Assembly: GCA_013397455.1 (NCBI GenBank)
Contig: VYZB01000097.1
Span: 1,349,022 to 1,413,021, forward strand
From: Crotophaga sulcirostris
Taxonomy: Eukaryota; Chordata; Aves; Cuculiformes; Crotophagidae
Length of the DNA stretch: 64,000 bases
Direction: 5' to 3'
Shown here: positions 1-11,561 of the stretch, in pieces
Numbering within the stretch: position 1 is the stretch's first letter
Layout of the letters: each line of letters opens with the position of its first letter
Program-made: the position numbers and the translations under genes
The notes under the pieces: model-generated
Told to the model about the DNA's origin: nothing
The model's database searches: none
What the model saw: only the letters and a program-made list of their open reading frames with translations

Positions 1-1380
1 AAAAGCTCCGAAGTCTCTTGTTGGCCATTTCAAGTTTCTCAACATGACATGAGTCAACTGTATGCTAATAAAATGCAAATATACCGAAACATAAATACAG
101 CATTTGCTACATTTTTGCAGTCTGCAAAGATTTCCTGTTCTTGCTAACACTTTTGCATTTCTGAAAACAAATAAACCATTCAGGGTAGTGAAGTAACCTA
201 ACTTGGAGCAAAAACTGCAAGCATTCATATTGAAGGCTTTATATAATGAGTCCTTGGCTTGGACCAACACAAATGAACAACAGCAAAGAGTTGAAAGTAC
301 TGTAAGAACCCTGGCTCTATGTGATGGTAGGCTAAATTCCCTTCCCTGTATGAGAGACATACAGCTTGTCCTCCAGCCCATGCCTTCCTCAGGATTGAAT
401 CAGGTATCTTACCCCAGAAAACTGACCACCAGCTATGTGAATCAAGATAGACATCACAAATGAATCCTTACAAGGTGTCCATTGTTCACTGGAACACTGT
501 GAAATGTGCTCAGCTGGACTGCGATCCCCATGGCCTTACCACTCACATCAGCGAAAAGCAGCCCAAAGACTGTGTTAATGTGCTGTCATTATGTGGACCT
601 ACAAATAATGCACCTACCCAGACCTGACTTTGCATTCCTATCAATATGCCAGTTTTCACAATCACTGTACTGCTACATGGAAATACTGAATGCATATTTC
701 TAATGGGCTATAGCCTAGACACATAAATGAAAGTCTCAAGCCCAACAAAATATTGTTCTTCCCAGTGCTGCCTGGGACTGCAGTACCAGGCATCAAACAA
801 ATGAAAATCCCCAAATGTCTTTATCCATAACAAACCATCAGGGGTACCACCCAATTTAGAAAGTGGATCAAGTAGAAACACTTCTGAAGGACACTTCAGA
901 AATAAATAGCTGCAGGTATTCTGGCTCAGTGAATTCGGGTATTAGCCTACTTTCAGATATGGCCTAGATCACAATTTAAATGAGTGTAACAGGCTCATCT
1001 AGGCCTATTAAAAACCTGTTATCAAAGAGCTGGCCACTTGGGAGGTTAAACAAACAGGTTAAAATATTAGAAAATTAACTTATTTAAAATAAAATTTTAC
1101 AACTTGTTCAGGTTCGGCAAAACTGAGTGATATCGGAAGACAGGAACTTGCAGGACCTGGAAGTGTGGGAAAGAGCGTGCATGTCCAAAAGTGGATACCA
1201 GTTTAGCCAGATGAAGATGGCAGTGACCAAAAACTGAAAAAAATTTGTACAGCACATGCCCAGCAGGGCAGAAAAATTAATGAGAGAAGTCCTCAGTCAC
1301 TAGAGGCCATATGAATTCTACTGAACATAAGGAAATAAAAAGATCAAATCTAAGTCCACTTCCAGTCACTGAATACTTGT

Positions 1381-1428
1381 TTTGAACTTTTTTGAAACTT
1401 TGATTTTTTTTGAAACTTTGAACTTTGG
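1381..1428. repeat. T-rich imperfect tandem repeat
   Basis: About two and a half copies of a unit resembling TTTTTTGAAACTTTGA follow each other, with variable T-run length. The last copy ends GAACTTTGG. This is low-complexity sequence, probably grown by slippage in the T runs. I see no associated element. Confidence 0.6.
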
Positions 1429-4400
1429 TTCAGAGGATCATATCTACCTAACCTCACCCAATATTCTGCTACAAAAATGGTACATTTATAAAGTACTTTG
1501 CTCCACAGCTTGGAGATTACCAGTGTTTAACAGGAACTACTCGCCTTCCCACACTTCAGTAGTACAGAACATTTCCAACCTGCATGACTAAACACTAGTG
1601 CTTGGTATTATTGTTTTAGACTACTGCAAAAATAACTTACGATTTCCAAATGTGGACATCAATTTGTTATCTTGTTTCATTTGGGTTATCCAAATAAAGC
1701 TTTGTTTGTTTTGGCCAGATGTTCAAAAAGAATAATGAAAAAGAAAAAAGAGAAACCTAAAAAAATCACACTACTTTCAAGTGTCCCTAAAATTAGCTGT
1801 ACAGTCACTTTTCATTAAGTATTTCTGGCAAAGACTAGACACACATAACTGACAGTTTTTCCCCATGTAGTCTCAGACCATTTTAAACATTTGTCTCAAA
1901 AAAGTCAGGAAAACAACTGCATCTCCCAAACCATTCTGGTACGATGACAATGGAAACACCCAACACAGCCACAGAAAAACTGAACTTGTAAAGCAAACTG
2001 CTGTTCCTCTTGATTATTGGCTTAACCCTAGAGGGCTAAAAGAAAAGGTAAGAAAAAACACATCCTTTCTATTTTTTATAATGAAACAATCAAAGTTAGC
2101 ATAGAATTCACAGGGCCAATTTCAGAGTTGGATCCAGTTGCTTGGGGCCTCACCCACAACAAGAAGCCCTGAGGAGTTAGATGTTTATTGTTTTTTTACA
2201 GAATCAGATCTGTGTCTCCTTGCAGTACTTTTCCCTTTCCTAAATTATCTTAGAACAAAATACAATAATCTTGCACCCATGTTGCACCCAAAGATAATGT
2301 GTACAAACAAACTGATGTTTTGAGATCATGACACAAAAGCCCCAATGCTGCAATCTGCTATGTTCAGACAGATCCCTGGCTTTCCACTGTCCAAACAAGT
2401 TTTTAAGAGGATTTTACTAGATTACAAATTCAAAAGCATATTCCAGTTTACATTTAGGATTGCTAAGACGTTTTCCCTTGAACTTCGTCAGGGAATATTG
2501 ACGTTTATTTTTCAGAACCATCTTTGTTTTTTAAATTGTTAAGAGTGCGATTTTATAACAATACATTTATTTTCCCCTGTTTCAATTGATTTTTCTTGGC
2601 CTTTGTAGAGAAAGTTCTGAAGAAGCAATGGAGTTTTGAAGGAATCACAGGATTTCTCAGGTCACAAGATGTGATCCAAGTAATGTCAGCTGGCCTCACC
2701 CTTTGAATGTCTACTTCAAAATACAAGGGAGTATACGCATTCCTTTTTGACTTCTTATGCTCAGCCAATTGAAGAAAAAAATACTTCCCGCAGAAGCTTA
2801 TAATTTGCTTTTCATTTAAGGAATAAATAGTCAATAGTGGGCGTTAATTATTTTCCAATCAATTAAGCAGGAAGGGATCAAGCGTCTGGTAAAAGAAAAC
2901 TATTTGAAGTCTGAACGATGGTCAGCAGTTGCAGTGAGCTGACCCATACTGAGGTGAAGGAGGATAAAGACTGTTTCAGAGCCTGAGGTTCCTGTCTCTT
3001 CTAAACTGACTGGAGGTGAGAAGGCCACTGAATGGTGCAGAAAAGCCCACACATAGGCTTCCTAAAGTGCAGCTCAGGTGATTAATTACAGGCAACTCTG
3101 ATGGTTTAGGTACTAATCAGTGCAGGAAATGATCACTGATGCCATCTGAACTACTGAACACAGCATTTTTGCAGCAGTATACATTTCACTGATGCTGACT
3201 CATCTCCAACTGTAGTGTGAAAAAAACACCTTCTGGATAGTCAGCCAAGAATCAGACTGAGCATCCCTGTAGACACAGGGTAAAGTTCTATTATTGATGC
3301 CTGTAACAATTTTGTCTGGATCAGTCATAAAGGACGACCTACAGTGCTGCATTAGAAACAAAGCTACAGCCTTCTGCCAGGGGCATACACCAAAGGACAA
3401 TCAAAGGGAAAGGAGGAAACACTATCAACGTAATAATTTGCTCCTGCAAAAGAAAGCCTTCATATTCCTGACAGAAGAGTAAAGTAGATCATTCCCCACA
3501 ACAAGAGCTGATACAATTGAACTCATATTTAGCAAAACAACCAATACACTGTCTTTCATCTCCCACATACTTGAACATGCTACTGCTGCGGCCCAGAGCA
3601 AGTCCATGGCTGTAGGATGTTCACACGAGATGGCAAAATGAAGCAAAAGCAATGAAGGATGAATACACTGAAGCAGGTTAATAAATCACTATGGTTTGGA
3701 ACACTAATAGGATTTCCATGCTCTACTCAACAAGGACAGTGGCCATTTCAGACGCCTATCTGTTGAGACGTTTGCCTTTTCAGCTCAACAGCACAAAGTG
3801 GAAAAAAAAAAAGAAAAAAGTTTTATGCAAGATCAAAGGATTGTATGCCTGTAAATATATATCTAGACTCACAAATGGCCTCTCCGGCATCTTTTTCTAC
3901 TTAGTCTGGTTTTGATGAGTTTTCTCACATCTGGTGCATTTTCACAACTTTACCCAGAGATACAATTTCTGCAAACGAGAGGGTCAGCCTGTTTAGATTA
4001 GTCTTTTAAACATCATATTAAATATAATGAACCAACTTCAACTAAATTCGCTATTAATGTAATGCTATTTGTATAACATTTTGGAAACAAAGCTACAGAC
4101 AGCAACAGTCCTTTAAGACATAATAATTTCTAGTCACTTTCCAAGTATAAATTTTTAATCTTGGTTGCAAACACCCAATTGCAGATAAGACAATTTTCTT
4201 TAATCAGGATTCGGGAGGAGTCATAATCAACCTGGCACATGCAGGAAAAGAAAAATTCCTGTTGCTTCAGAGAACTTGTACGGCTCAGGTCAGAAGAACC
4301 AATATAAATTGGTCATAGAATATTTAAATCTCATCAGTTTGCATCCTCAATCCATTAATGATTTTATGAGTTTAAAATGGACTGAACACTTGAGATGCCT

Positions 4401-5113
4401 GAACAACCCCTCGTCATACAATTTTATTTTTTTTTGGCTCCCCAGGATGTGTGACCGACAGTCTACAAATTTTGCATGTAATTACAACACATAAAAGCAA
4501 TTCTTTCCAATATGTGTTCTTTACCTGCAAGCATTTGTGCATAATTTCTTAATCATCAGCAAGTAAATAATCCCACCACTGTGACTGTAGTTCTTAAGAA
4601 CAATGTGATCTTTTCACTTAGGTGGGCAGTAGAGGTGGATACTGAACAACAAGCCATTTTCCTCCAATGTTAATACATATACAGCAATTGTACGGTTTGA
4701 AGCAAATTGTTATAATCCAAGGAAGGCATGTACGTGGATGAAGAAGCAGGAATAGCATTAAAAGCTGAATACATGCACACCACCTCCTATGGAGCAAAGT
4801 CCAGTCTGAAACAAGGCAACTTGCCAGTTCCTGAAGTAACAGAATGCTCCATTCCATGATTAAAGAATAAAAATTAAAAAGACAAAGGAAAATGCATTAA
4901 GCATTTACATGTTTCATTTTTTCACTAGAAACATGAGACATAAAAGTGTCTGTCAATTCACAGTGAAATCTCAGGCGTATGCAGGTGCATTAGTTGTGCA
5001 TGCTCTGTCATTTGAGATGCTTTATGTGGATGTCAAGGTTTTGTTGAGCACCAGGCTCTCCTTCAGAGATTTCACAGATTATTTTTAGCCCCAGGACATC
5101 TGGAAGTAATAGA

Positions 5114-5158
5114 GCATGCTGTGGCCTTACAGTCACAGAGCAGAGTCCCACAGCATGC
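5114..5158. repeat. Inverted repeat, 11-bp perfect arms
   Basis: The left arm GCATGCTGTGG (5114-5124) and right arm CCACAGCATGC (5148-5158) are perfect reverse complements around a 23-nt spacer. Each arm includes the self-complementary GCATGC. The structure could fold as a hairpin in RNA, but the arms are shorter than those of a typical microRNA precursor. Confidence 0.7.
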
Positions 5159-7249
5159 ACGCTAGCAATAGCTGAAGTAGTGACTTGGTTTTCACCATAG
5201 TAACTTAACTCCTGGCTTCTCAGTAACATTGGGAGGAAGCTTATGTCATTCAGTTCCATTGATTTGATTTACCGCACTGAAATCACAATCATGGTTGTTC
5301 CACTGCAATGATCAATGTTTCAGCTGAGATTAACAAGAATTAGCTTAGAATTGAGCCTTTATATTTAAAATATGTTCTGCATTTTCAGTAATAACAGAGG
5401 CTCAGAACATAAAAGGGCTGTAGTTCAATGCTGCACAACATTATTGATAACTGCGCTGCTAGTATGAATACCAAAAATGATGCACTGAATTACATAATAT
5501 GTTTCCAAAGGTCTTTAGGCACATAAAGATTTGTGTAGTACATGATATTTGGAAAGAGGTAGGGAAGATTTTACTGATAGCAGAAAATGAAGCAAAGAGA
5601 ATGTTAAAGTGGCTGATCTAGGGACAAATTAAAAGATCCTTATGGTTTGTTAAACATCCATAGTTATTTAATAGCACTAACAACCTAACAACAATAACAA
5701 ACTGGCAAAGGTAAACCTTCTCTCACTTAGCTACAAAAACAAAAGGAAGGTCATAACTCATCCTTTGTACTGACGCTATAGATGTTAATACAGCTCAAAG
5801 AAAAAAAATCTTGTGATTCAAAGATGAACACATTTACAGCCAGACTAAATTCTTGATGATAATCCTCTTTACAAAAGAGATCTTGCTCCAAGTAATTTAC
5901 ACCAAATATAAATGTTGCTTGCAGCCACGCTTTCCTCCAGCTAATATATTTCAAATAATTCTTTGTTTGCCAACAGTACCAACTAATTTCCATAACAGCA
6001 TACTCAAGTAACAACAAGTAAAACTCTCATTACTCCTGAAAACCTTTCATGACTTGAAAAATGACACCAGTTTTGCAACCCATGTTAATTTACTACAGTT
6101 AAGTCTAAAGAGACAGTGCAGTGTGACAGCATAATTAAAGGCTAGAGACAACAAACAGCATGCACAGCTGGATCCTACAAACTGCTCAACGTTACATGAC
6201 ATATGGATGAAAGCTCTTGGTCCTTTGGAAACCAATGGGATTTGTAGTTTCTGGGCTAGAGATCTGCCCACATAACAAGACCCAGATGCAGGGGAAAAAA
6301 CTTCATCTTGAAGATTTGGTCATTAATTTAGCATAACCTGTACGGCTTCACAGATCATCTGACTCTCCCAAGTAGTCCAAACTGTTCAATCACTGTTAAG
6401 AATTACAGGAGAATGAATGAAGCACAAGAGTCAGTGATGTAACACAATCCAGGAGGAGCCTCTTGATTTTTTAGTGAAACTTGTTAGCCTCTCTGTGTCT
6501 CACTATGTTCTCCCTAAAATTGATGAAAACAAGCCCGTAAGCATTTTAGAGCTGACATGGGGCAATTGTGCTAAGGACATAACTATGTGTGTGATATGGG
6601 ATTTTAAAGAACAAGTATTCCTTAGTAGCTCAAATATGGACATATTCTGCTTCATCCGTATTTAATTAGCTTACTGATGACAACAGTAGTTCCCAGAGAC
6701 ATCAAAGGAGGAGCTTCCGCAGGCTCCTTTCAGTATCACACAGGACAGCATCTGTACCCACTTTTTTTTTTCAGCACTCACTTGGAGCTAGTTGTTGCAA
6801 AGCCATTGAGCAGGTTACAGGATCAAAGCTAAGGTGCTGTGCATAGATCAGGACTAGAAGAGGTTTTGCTCTGCCTCAGCATAATTAAATGCAGACATCT
6901 TACATCAGAGCATTTCTGCAGGCAATCCTTCCTCTTCTTCTACCAGTTCACCCTTCACAGCCATTATCACCTTGTTTTTTTCTCCTTTAGCTGTGACAAG
7001 GATCTCTATAACCAGCAGTCCTCTCCCAAACGTCTAACAACACCCTTGCCATACCCATCGCACACCGATCACACTGCATCTTAGCACTGCAAAAGGGAGG
7101 TCTCGCGGTGCTTAAGCCAAAGGTTTGTGAATCACTCTATGATATCACGGTGGTCCGGCACAGTTATTTTCTTTTGAAGATCTCAGTTGACAACTTTGTA
7201 ATAGAATCCAGCGTGTCTTAGTACAGTATTAGAGGATTTCCTGTCCTTT

Positions 7250-7365
7250 CACAGTATTGCAAGGTTGGAAAGGACCTCTGAGATCATCGAGTCCAACATA
7301 TAACCCAACACTAACAACTTTCCCATCACTTATTCTTGCCCCTAGTCAAAAACAGTGGCACTATC
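7250..7365 (-). mobile_element. CR1 LINE 3'-end fragment (ATACTGTG-tail class)
   Basis: Read on the minus strand, this is the conserved CR1 3' end. On the plus strand CACAGTATTGCAAGGTTGG opens the element, followed by the reverse complement of the diagnostic block that ends GATCATCGAGTCCAAC. About 85 bp match clearly. The match fades after about 7336, with a weak echo of CR1 (CCCATCAC, GTGGCAC) to about 7365. It is a severely 5'-truncated, inactive LINE copy. It lies back to back with the plus-strand CR1 starting near 7382, so the 5' ends of the two copies nearly touch and their tails point outward. Confidence 0.9.
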
Positions 7366-7381
7366 ATTTACAGCAAGAGAT

Positions 7382-8232
7382 ACACCAAGCTGGGTGGAAG
7401 TGTTGATCTGCTTAAGGGTATGAAGGTTGTGCTGGGGAATTCAAACAGGCTGGATTGATGGACGGAGGCCAACGGTATGAGGTTGAACACAACCAACTGA
7501 CAGGTCCTGCATTTCAGTCACAACAACCCCACGCATTGCCACAGGCTTGGGGAAAAGTGAGTGGAAAGCTACCCAACCAAAAAGGACCTGGGGGTGCTGG
7601 TATGATCCAGCAGTATGCCCAGGTGGCCAAGAAGGCCAATAGCATCCTGGTTTGTATCAAAAATGGTGTGTCCAGCAGGGCCACCAGGGAAGTGATCGTC
7701 CTCCTTTACTCAGCACTTGTGAGGTCACACCTCCAATACTGTGTTCAGTTTTGGGCTGCTCACTACAAGAAAGACAGTGAGCTGCTGGAGTGTGTCCATA
7801 GGAGGGCAATGGAGCTGCTGAAGGGCCTAGAGAAGTCCTGTGAGGAGCGGCTGAGGGAATTGGGGCTGTTTAGTCCGGAGAAAAGGAGGCTGAGGGGAGA
7901 CCTTATTGCCCTCTACAACCACCTGAAAGGAGGTTGTAGTGAGGTGGGTGTTGGTCTCTTCTCCCAAGCAACAAGTGATAGGACAAGAGGAAATGGCCTC
8001 AAATTGTGCCAGGGGAGGTTTACATAGGATATTTGCAAATATTTCTTCAACAAAAGGGTTATCAAGCACTGGAACAGGCTTCCCAGGGAAGTGCTTAAGT
8101 CACCATCCCTGGAGGTATTTAAGATGTGCAGAGGTGGTACTTAGGGACATGGTTTAGTGGTAGACTTGGCAGTGTTAGGTTAACGGTTGGACTTGATCTT
8201 AAAAGGTCTTTTCCAGCCTAAATGATTCTATG
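7382..8232 (+). mobile_element. CR1 LINE, 5'-truncated, about 850 bp
   Basis: CR1 is the dominant avian non-LTR retrotransposon, and this copy keeps the end of ORF2 plus the 3' end. It begins ACCAAGCTGGGTGGAAGTG, a recognisable position late in ORF2. It runs through the ORF2 C-terminus to the block GGTTGGACTTGATCTTAAAAGG and ends with AATGATTCTATGAC. The tail has only about one ATTCTATG unit. Relative to the family as I know it, about 16 nt are missing near 7602, which shifts the reading frame, and two stops occur upstream. The copy cannot retrotranspose. It is the second-longest CR1 body here and better preserved than the copy at 51380-52780. Confidence 0.95.
7608..8027 (+). pseudogene. CR1 ORF2 C-terminal remnant
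   Basis: In the frame that ends with a stop at 8025-8027, residues that read [33 protein letters not shown], then [20 protein letters not shown] and [11 protein letters not shown] match the C-terminal part of CR1 ORF2, downstream of the reverse-transcriptase catalytic core. The 5' part of the same open frame (from 7455) is not homologous, because a small deletion near 7602 shifted the frame: the authentic upstream frame is a different one and carries stops. No endonuclease or catalytic RT motif is present. This is a decaying fragment, not a gene. Confidence 0.93.
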
Positions 8233-11200
8233 ACTGATTCCGTTCAACAACACTTGCATACAGTTTGAGGGTAACAAGAGGCTGAACTGTTTTTTGTTTT
8301 TTTTTTGAAGCCCCACTCTTGGAGCAGCCCAACTAGTACAGCTGCTGAGAAGAACAGCATCAGCAGGACTGTTACCTCCCCACTGATTTCCACTCCAGCA
8401 CTCATGGAAAGTCGTCCCTTGGCGGACCCAAAATGGACTGGATAACTAAAATTGAAAGCAGTTAAAAACTGTAATAAATTAAAAAGAAGTAGCAATGCAA
8501 ATATTAATGTGATTACAGTAACCATGTTCTTTACAAAGACACTGTCACAACATAAAAAATTGGTCTTCCCTCAAGATTTGAAGTCAGCAGCAATATTTAT
8601 CCAAGTAGAGCATCATCTAATAACTCAATCTATGTCACGTAATGATGGAGAGACTACCTTCCTGAGGGATTCCTCCTTTATCCCTAATTCTCCTTCTTTT
8701 ACTGTAACTCCATCCAGTTCTCTTGCCAGATAAACAGACAGGCACAATGCTTAAAAGTCTTAATGGAATCAAGTGGAACTGTATTTACATGTCTTCATAA
8801 CAAAACCTAAAAAAATTCAGAAAACAACAAAAGAAGAAACTGAATATCAGTTACGTGGTCAAAGTGATGACCCCTCAGTGAATAATGTTTTTAAAAAATG
8901 AGTACTTATCTAAGCCATGCTCCCTTCCTGTTGTTAAAACTTCTTTTACAGCTATGTCCAGTGAAAGTTGTAAATAGAAAAGACGAGTAGCTTTGTACTC
9001 CTGTGCAGAATCATTAGAATACATACATTTTTTTGTTTATATTAAGCTTCAGAAAAAATGCAAACTAGTGAAAGAAAGAATGAAAGAAGGAAAGACAGAC
9101 AGAAGGAAAGAAAGAAAGAATACCTCTTACTGTTAATTTTTACAAGCTGTAACAGAATAAATATTCCTTTTCCTCCACCCCTCCATAATGTCTAAATCTA
9201 CTAATACCTTCCCTGTAAGACAGAGGAAACTGCTTATCAGCTGAGAAGCTCTTGACATGTTGCCAGTGAAACCTCTTGATGAGCTCAGATGATACAGTAA
9301 CACTGTGTGTGCTGCTTAACAGAAAACCGTGGTGACTATACCAAGAAGTCTAGCAGTCTTGTGAGTTTTGATCTCAACTTAGATCTCTGATCTAACAGAG
9401 TGGAAAAAATTACCTGCCGTGTTTGTACTCAGATTGAAGGTTAATTAAATAACTGTAATTATTTTTCTTTCCAACAGAAAACTAAGCTCAGCAGTCTGAC
9501 CATTTTAATATTCAGATTTTATTAAGAACTGCAGCCTAGAACCCTACTCTTGCCTTGGTTGGGGTTGAAAGACAAAAATGCTTGGAATATTTCCCACCAA
9601 GAGAAATCTTAAAAGTATGACCAGATGGATGTGAGAGTCTATACTATCAATTTCCTAACAAAGTGTATATAAATACAGATTTATGCTTTCAAACACAAAA
9701 ATTTAAGATATCATCAAGTCTTATTTTTATATTGAAACCTAAAAGAGAGCATTATCTATGGAAATAACACAGTTTTGCCTTTCACCTCAGCATTGCATGA
9801 AAAGTCAGATAGGCTAAATACAAACAAAAATTATTGTTTTTTCCATTTCTCCCACATTTCTTAATTGTTCACACTTAGAGCACCTGGCACATTTCATGGC
9901 ACCTGGCAATCCATCAGACAACAGCAGCAGTCTCATTTGTTCTGTCCAGTTACTGAAATAGGACAAAAGCTACCCAGGCTTCTGCTATGCAAAATTCTCC
10001 TGTCAAGTGAAGTTCTCAGCAGGCAGAGCAGGATCAAGCCCTTCAGGAGCAGGGAAGAAATGCAGCCAAAGCATATTTTGTTCCAGAAAGTCCACAGGGA
10101 ATTTTACGCTGCTTAGAGCATGCTGCAAGCTGGCTTATTCTACAACAAGCCAGAAAATCAGCATCAGCGGCCAGCTCTCCAATAATTCCCTGCATCCGCT
10201 GTTTTGTTGAAGACAATTCTTGTAGTACCTGAATCAGAACCAAGATACACTGACATATTTGCTGCCAGAGTCCTTGGCACTTAAAATAACAACAGGCAGC
10301 ATAAGGGGGTGAGGCAGGCAGCTACAGGAGCAGAGCTGCAGCTGTTCCACAGTTTGGCAAGTTTCTGCCATGTCATGACTCTCGCTGTGCAAATGTGTAC
10401 GACTGACAAACATCTCATTCTGCCTTTGGAAATGCACAGAAACCACAGCGAGGGGAAACTAGCAAGCCACTCCTACAAAACCCACACAGGAAACGTTGGG
10501 AGGAGGGCAATGGAGACGCTGGTATGGGGCTTGCCTACTTCTGAAGAGAGGGTGAGGAAACACAACAGCAAAAACATACAGACTTTCTATATAAAATATA
10601 GAAAAAAATATAAAGCAGCCTAGTTCTTAAGAAAGAAATCAGTGAGACAGAAGGTATTTCAGAGGGAGTAAGCCGTGTTCCTGCCTCCCGCTACACCCTA
10701 CCATTCTGGGTAGACTTTTCCCCTGCTTTTTCAGACTGTGCCCATGGGGATGCACTCCTAACTTCTTTAATCCTTGATCTATTACTTCTAGCAAGGCAAG
10801 AGAAGCATGGTGTTACAATGCACAGCTGATTCTTGCTGTTCCTCCTGAGGCTGTAGCATACCTTGGGGACAGGGGATGAAAGCCTCAGAGGCTACCAGTA
10901 CACAGCTAGCATTTTAGTTCTGCCTCTGCCCATTCTGACCAGCATATATTATCTTAAGAGTTAGGGAGCTTTTTTGGGGAGGACATCAACAAACACAGCA
11001 TGCAGGCAGCATGAGTAAGAAGGCCTCCTTCTCTGGAAACTTGACAAGGAATACAGAAGAAGCCCAGTCAAACTAGAAGCTCCACCAGCCATATGAAAAC
11101 AAGCAATGTGTATTAATAGGCAACTCGAAGGCAGCTGCTAGGATTTTCAACAGAGTAAACCAGCGTTTGATCAAAATGGAAAACTGAAGGGCATCTACTG

Positions 11201-11367
11201 AACATGAGTAGGTTAAAGGTGAACATATCTTGGATGCTAACTGCTACCAATGGAAAGAGAAAGATGAGACTGCAAAATGTAGCTTCTTTTTAGAAGAACT
11301 TCCAGAGAAGGCAGGGCTTTTTTCAAGCAGGAGCTAGTTCAGTAGGAAATGCATTGAGACCTACATT
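8233..11367. other. Non-coding region with one purine microsatellite
   Basis: AT-rich sequence between two plus CR1 copies. It contains the GAAA-type microsatellite at 9070-9120 and TAATTA-rich sequence near 9440-9470. On the minus strand, 8376-8445 is a GC-richer open segment with splice-like borders (see findings). No recognisable gene or transposon was seen in the rest. Confidence 0.55.
9070..9120 (+). repeat. (GAAA)n purine microsatellite, interrupted
   Basis: About 51 bp of GAAA and GGAAA units, interrupted by GAAT and GACAGACA, and almost entirely purine on the plus strand. It has the look of a slippage-expanded tetranucleotide tract that has since gathered substitutions. Probably length-polymorphic. 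Confidence 0.9.
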
Positions 11368-11561
11368 GAGAGTGGTGCGACATTGGCACAGGTTGTCCAG
11401 GGAAGCTGTGGGTGCCCCCTCCCTGGGGGTGTTCAAGGCCAGGTTGGATGGGGCCTGGAGCAGCCTGGGCTGGTGGGAGGGGTCCCTGCCCATGGCAGGG
11501 GGGGTGGAACTGGATGGGCTTTATGGTCCCTTCTGATCAAAACCATTCTATGATTCTATGA
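11368..11561 (+). mobile_element. CR1 LINE 3'-end fragment, about 195 bp
   Basis: The copy starts within the CR1 3' region (GGTGCGACATTGGCACAGG) and runs through TCCAGGGAAGCTGTGGGTG, GTTCAAGGCCAGGTTGGATG and GGGGTGGAACTGGATG, ending ATTCTATGATTCTATGA. The GTTGGATGGGGCCTGGAGCA block differs from the other copies in this window, so this is another CR1 subfamily. It is G-rich, contrasts with the flanks, and has no coding capacity. Confidence 0.93.

Larger units (their letters stand above)
1..7249. other. AT-rich non-coding region
   Basis: This stretch is AT-rich with many short A and T runs and stop codons in all frames. Its open frames are short, with no recognisable domain, and no transposon family is obvious to me. 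A T-rich tandem stretch lies at 1381-1428 and an 11-bp inverted repeat at 5114-5158. Around 3230-3346 the minus strand has an open stretch bounded by splice-like dinucleotides (see findings), which I do not call as an exon. Old decayed repeats may be hidden here; I could not see any by eye. Confidence 0.6.
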
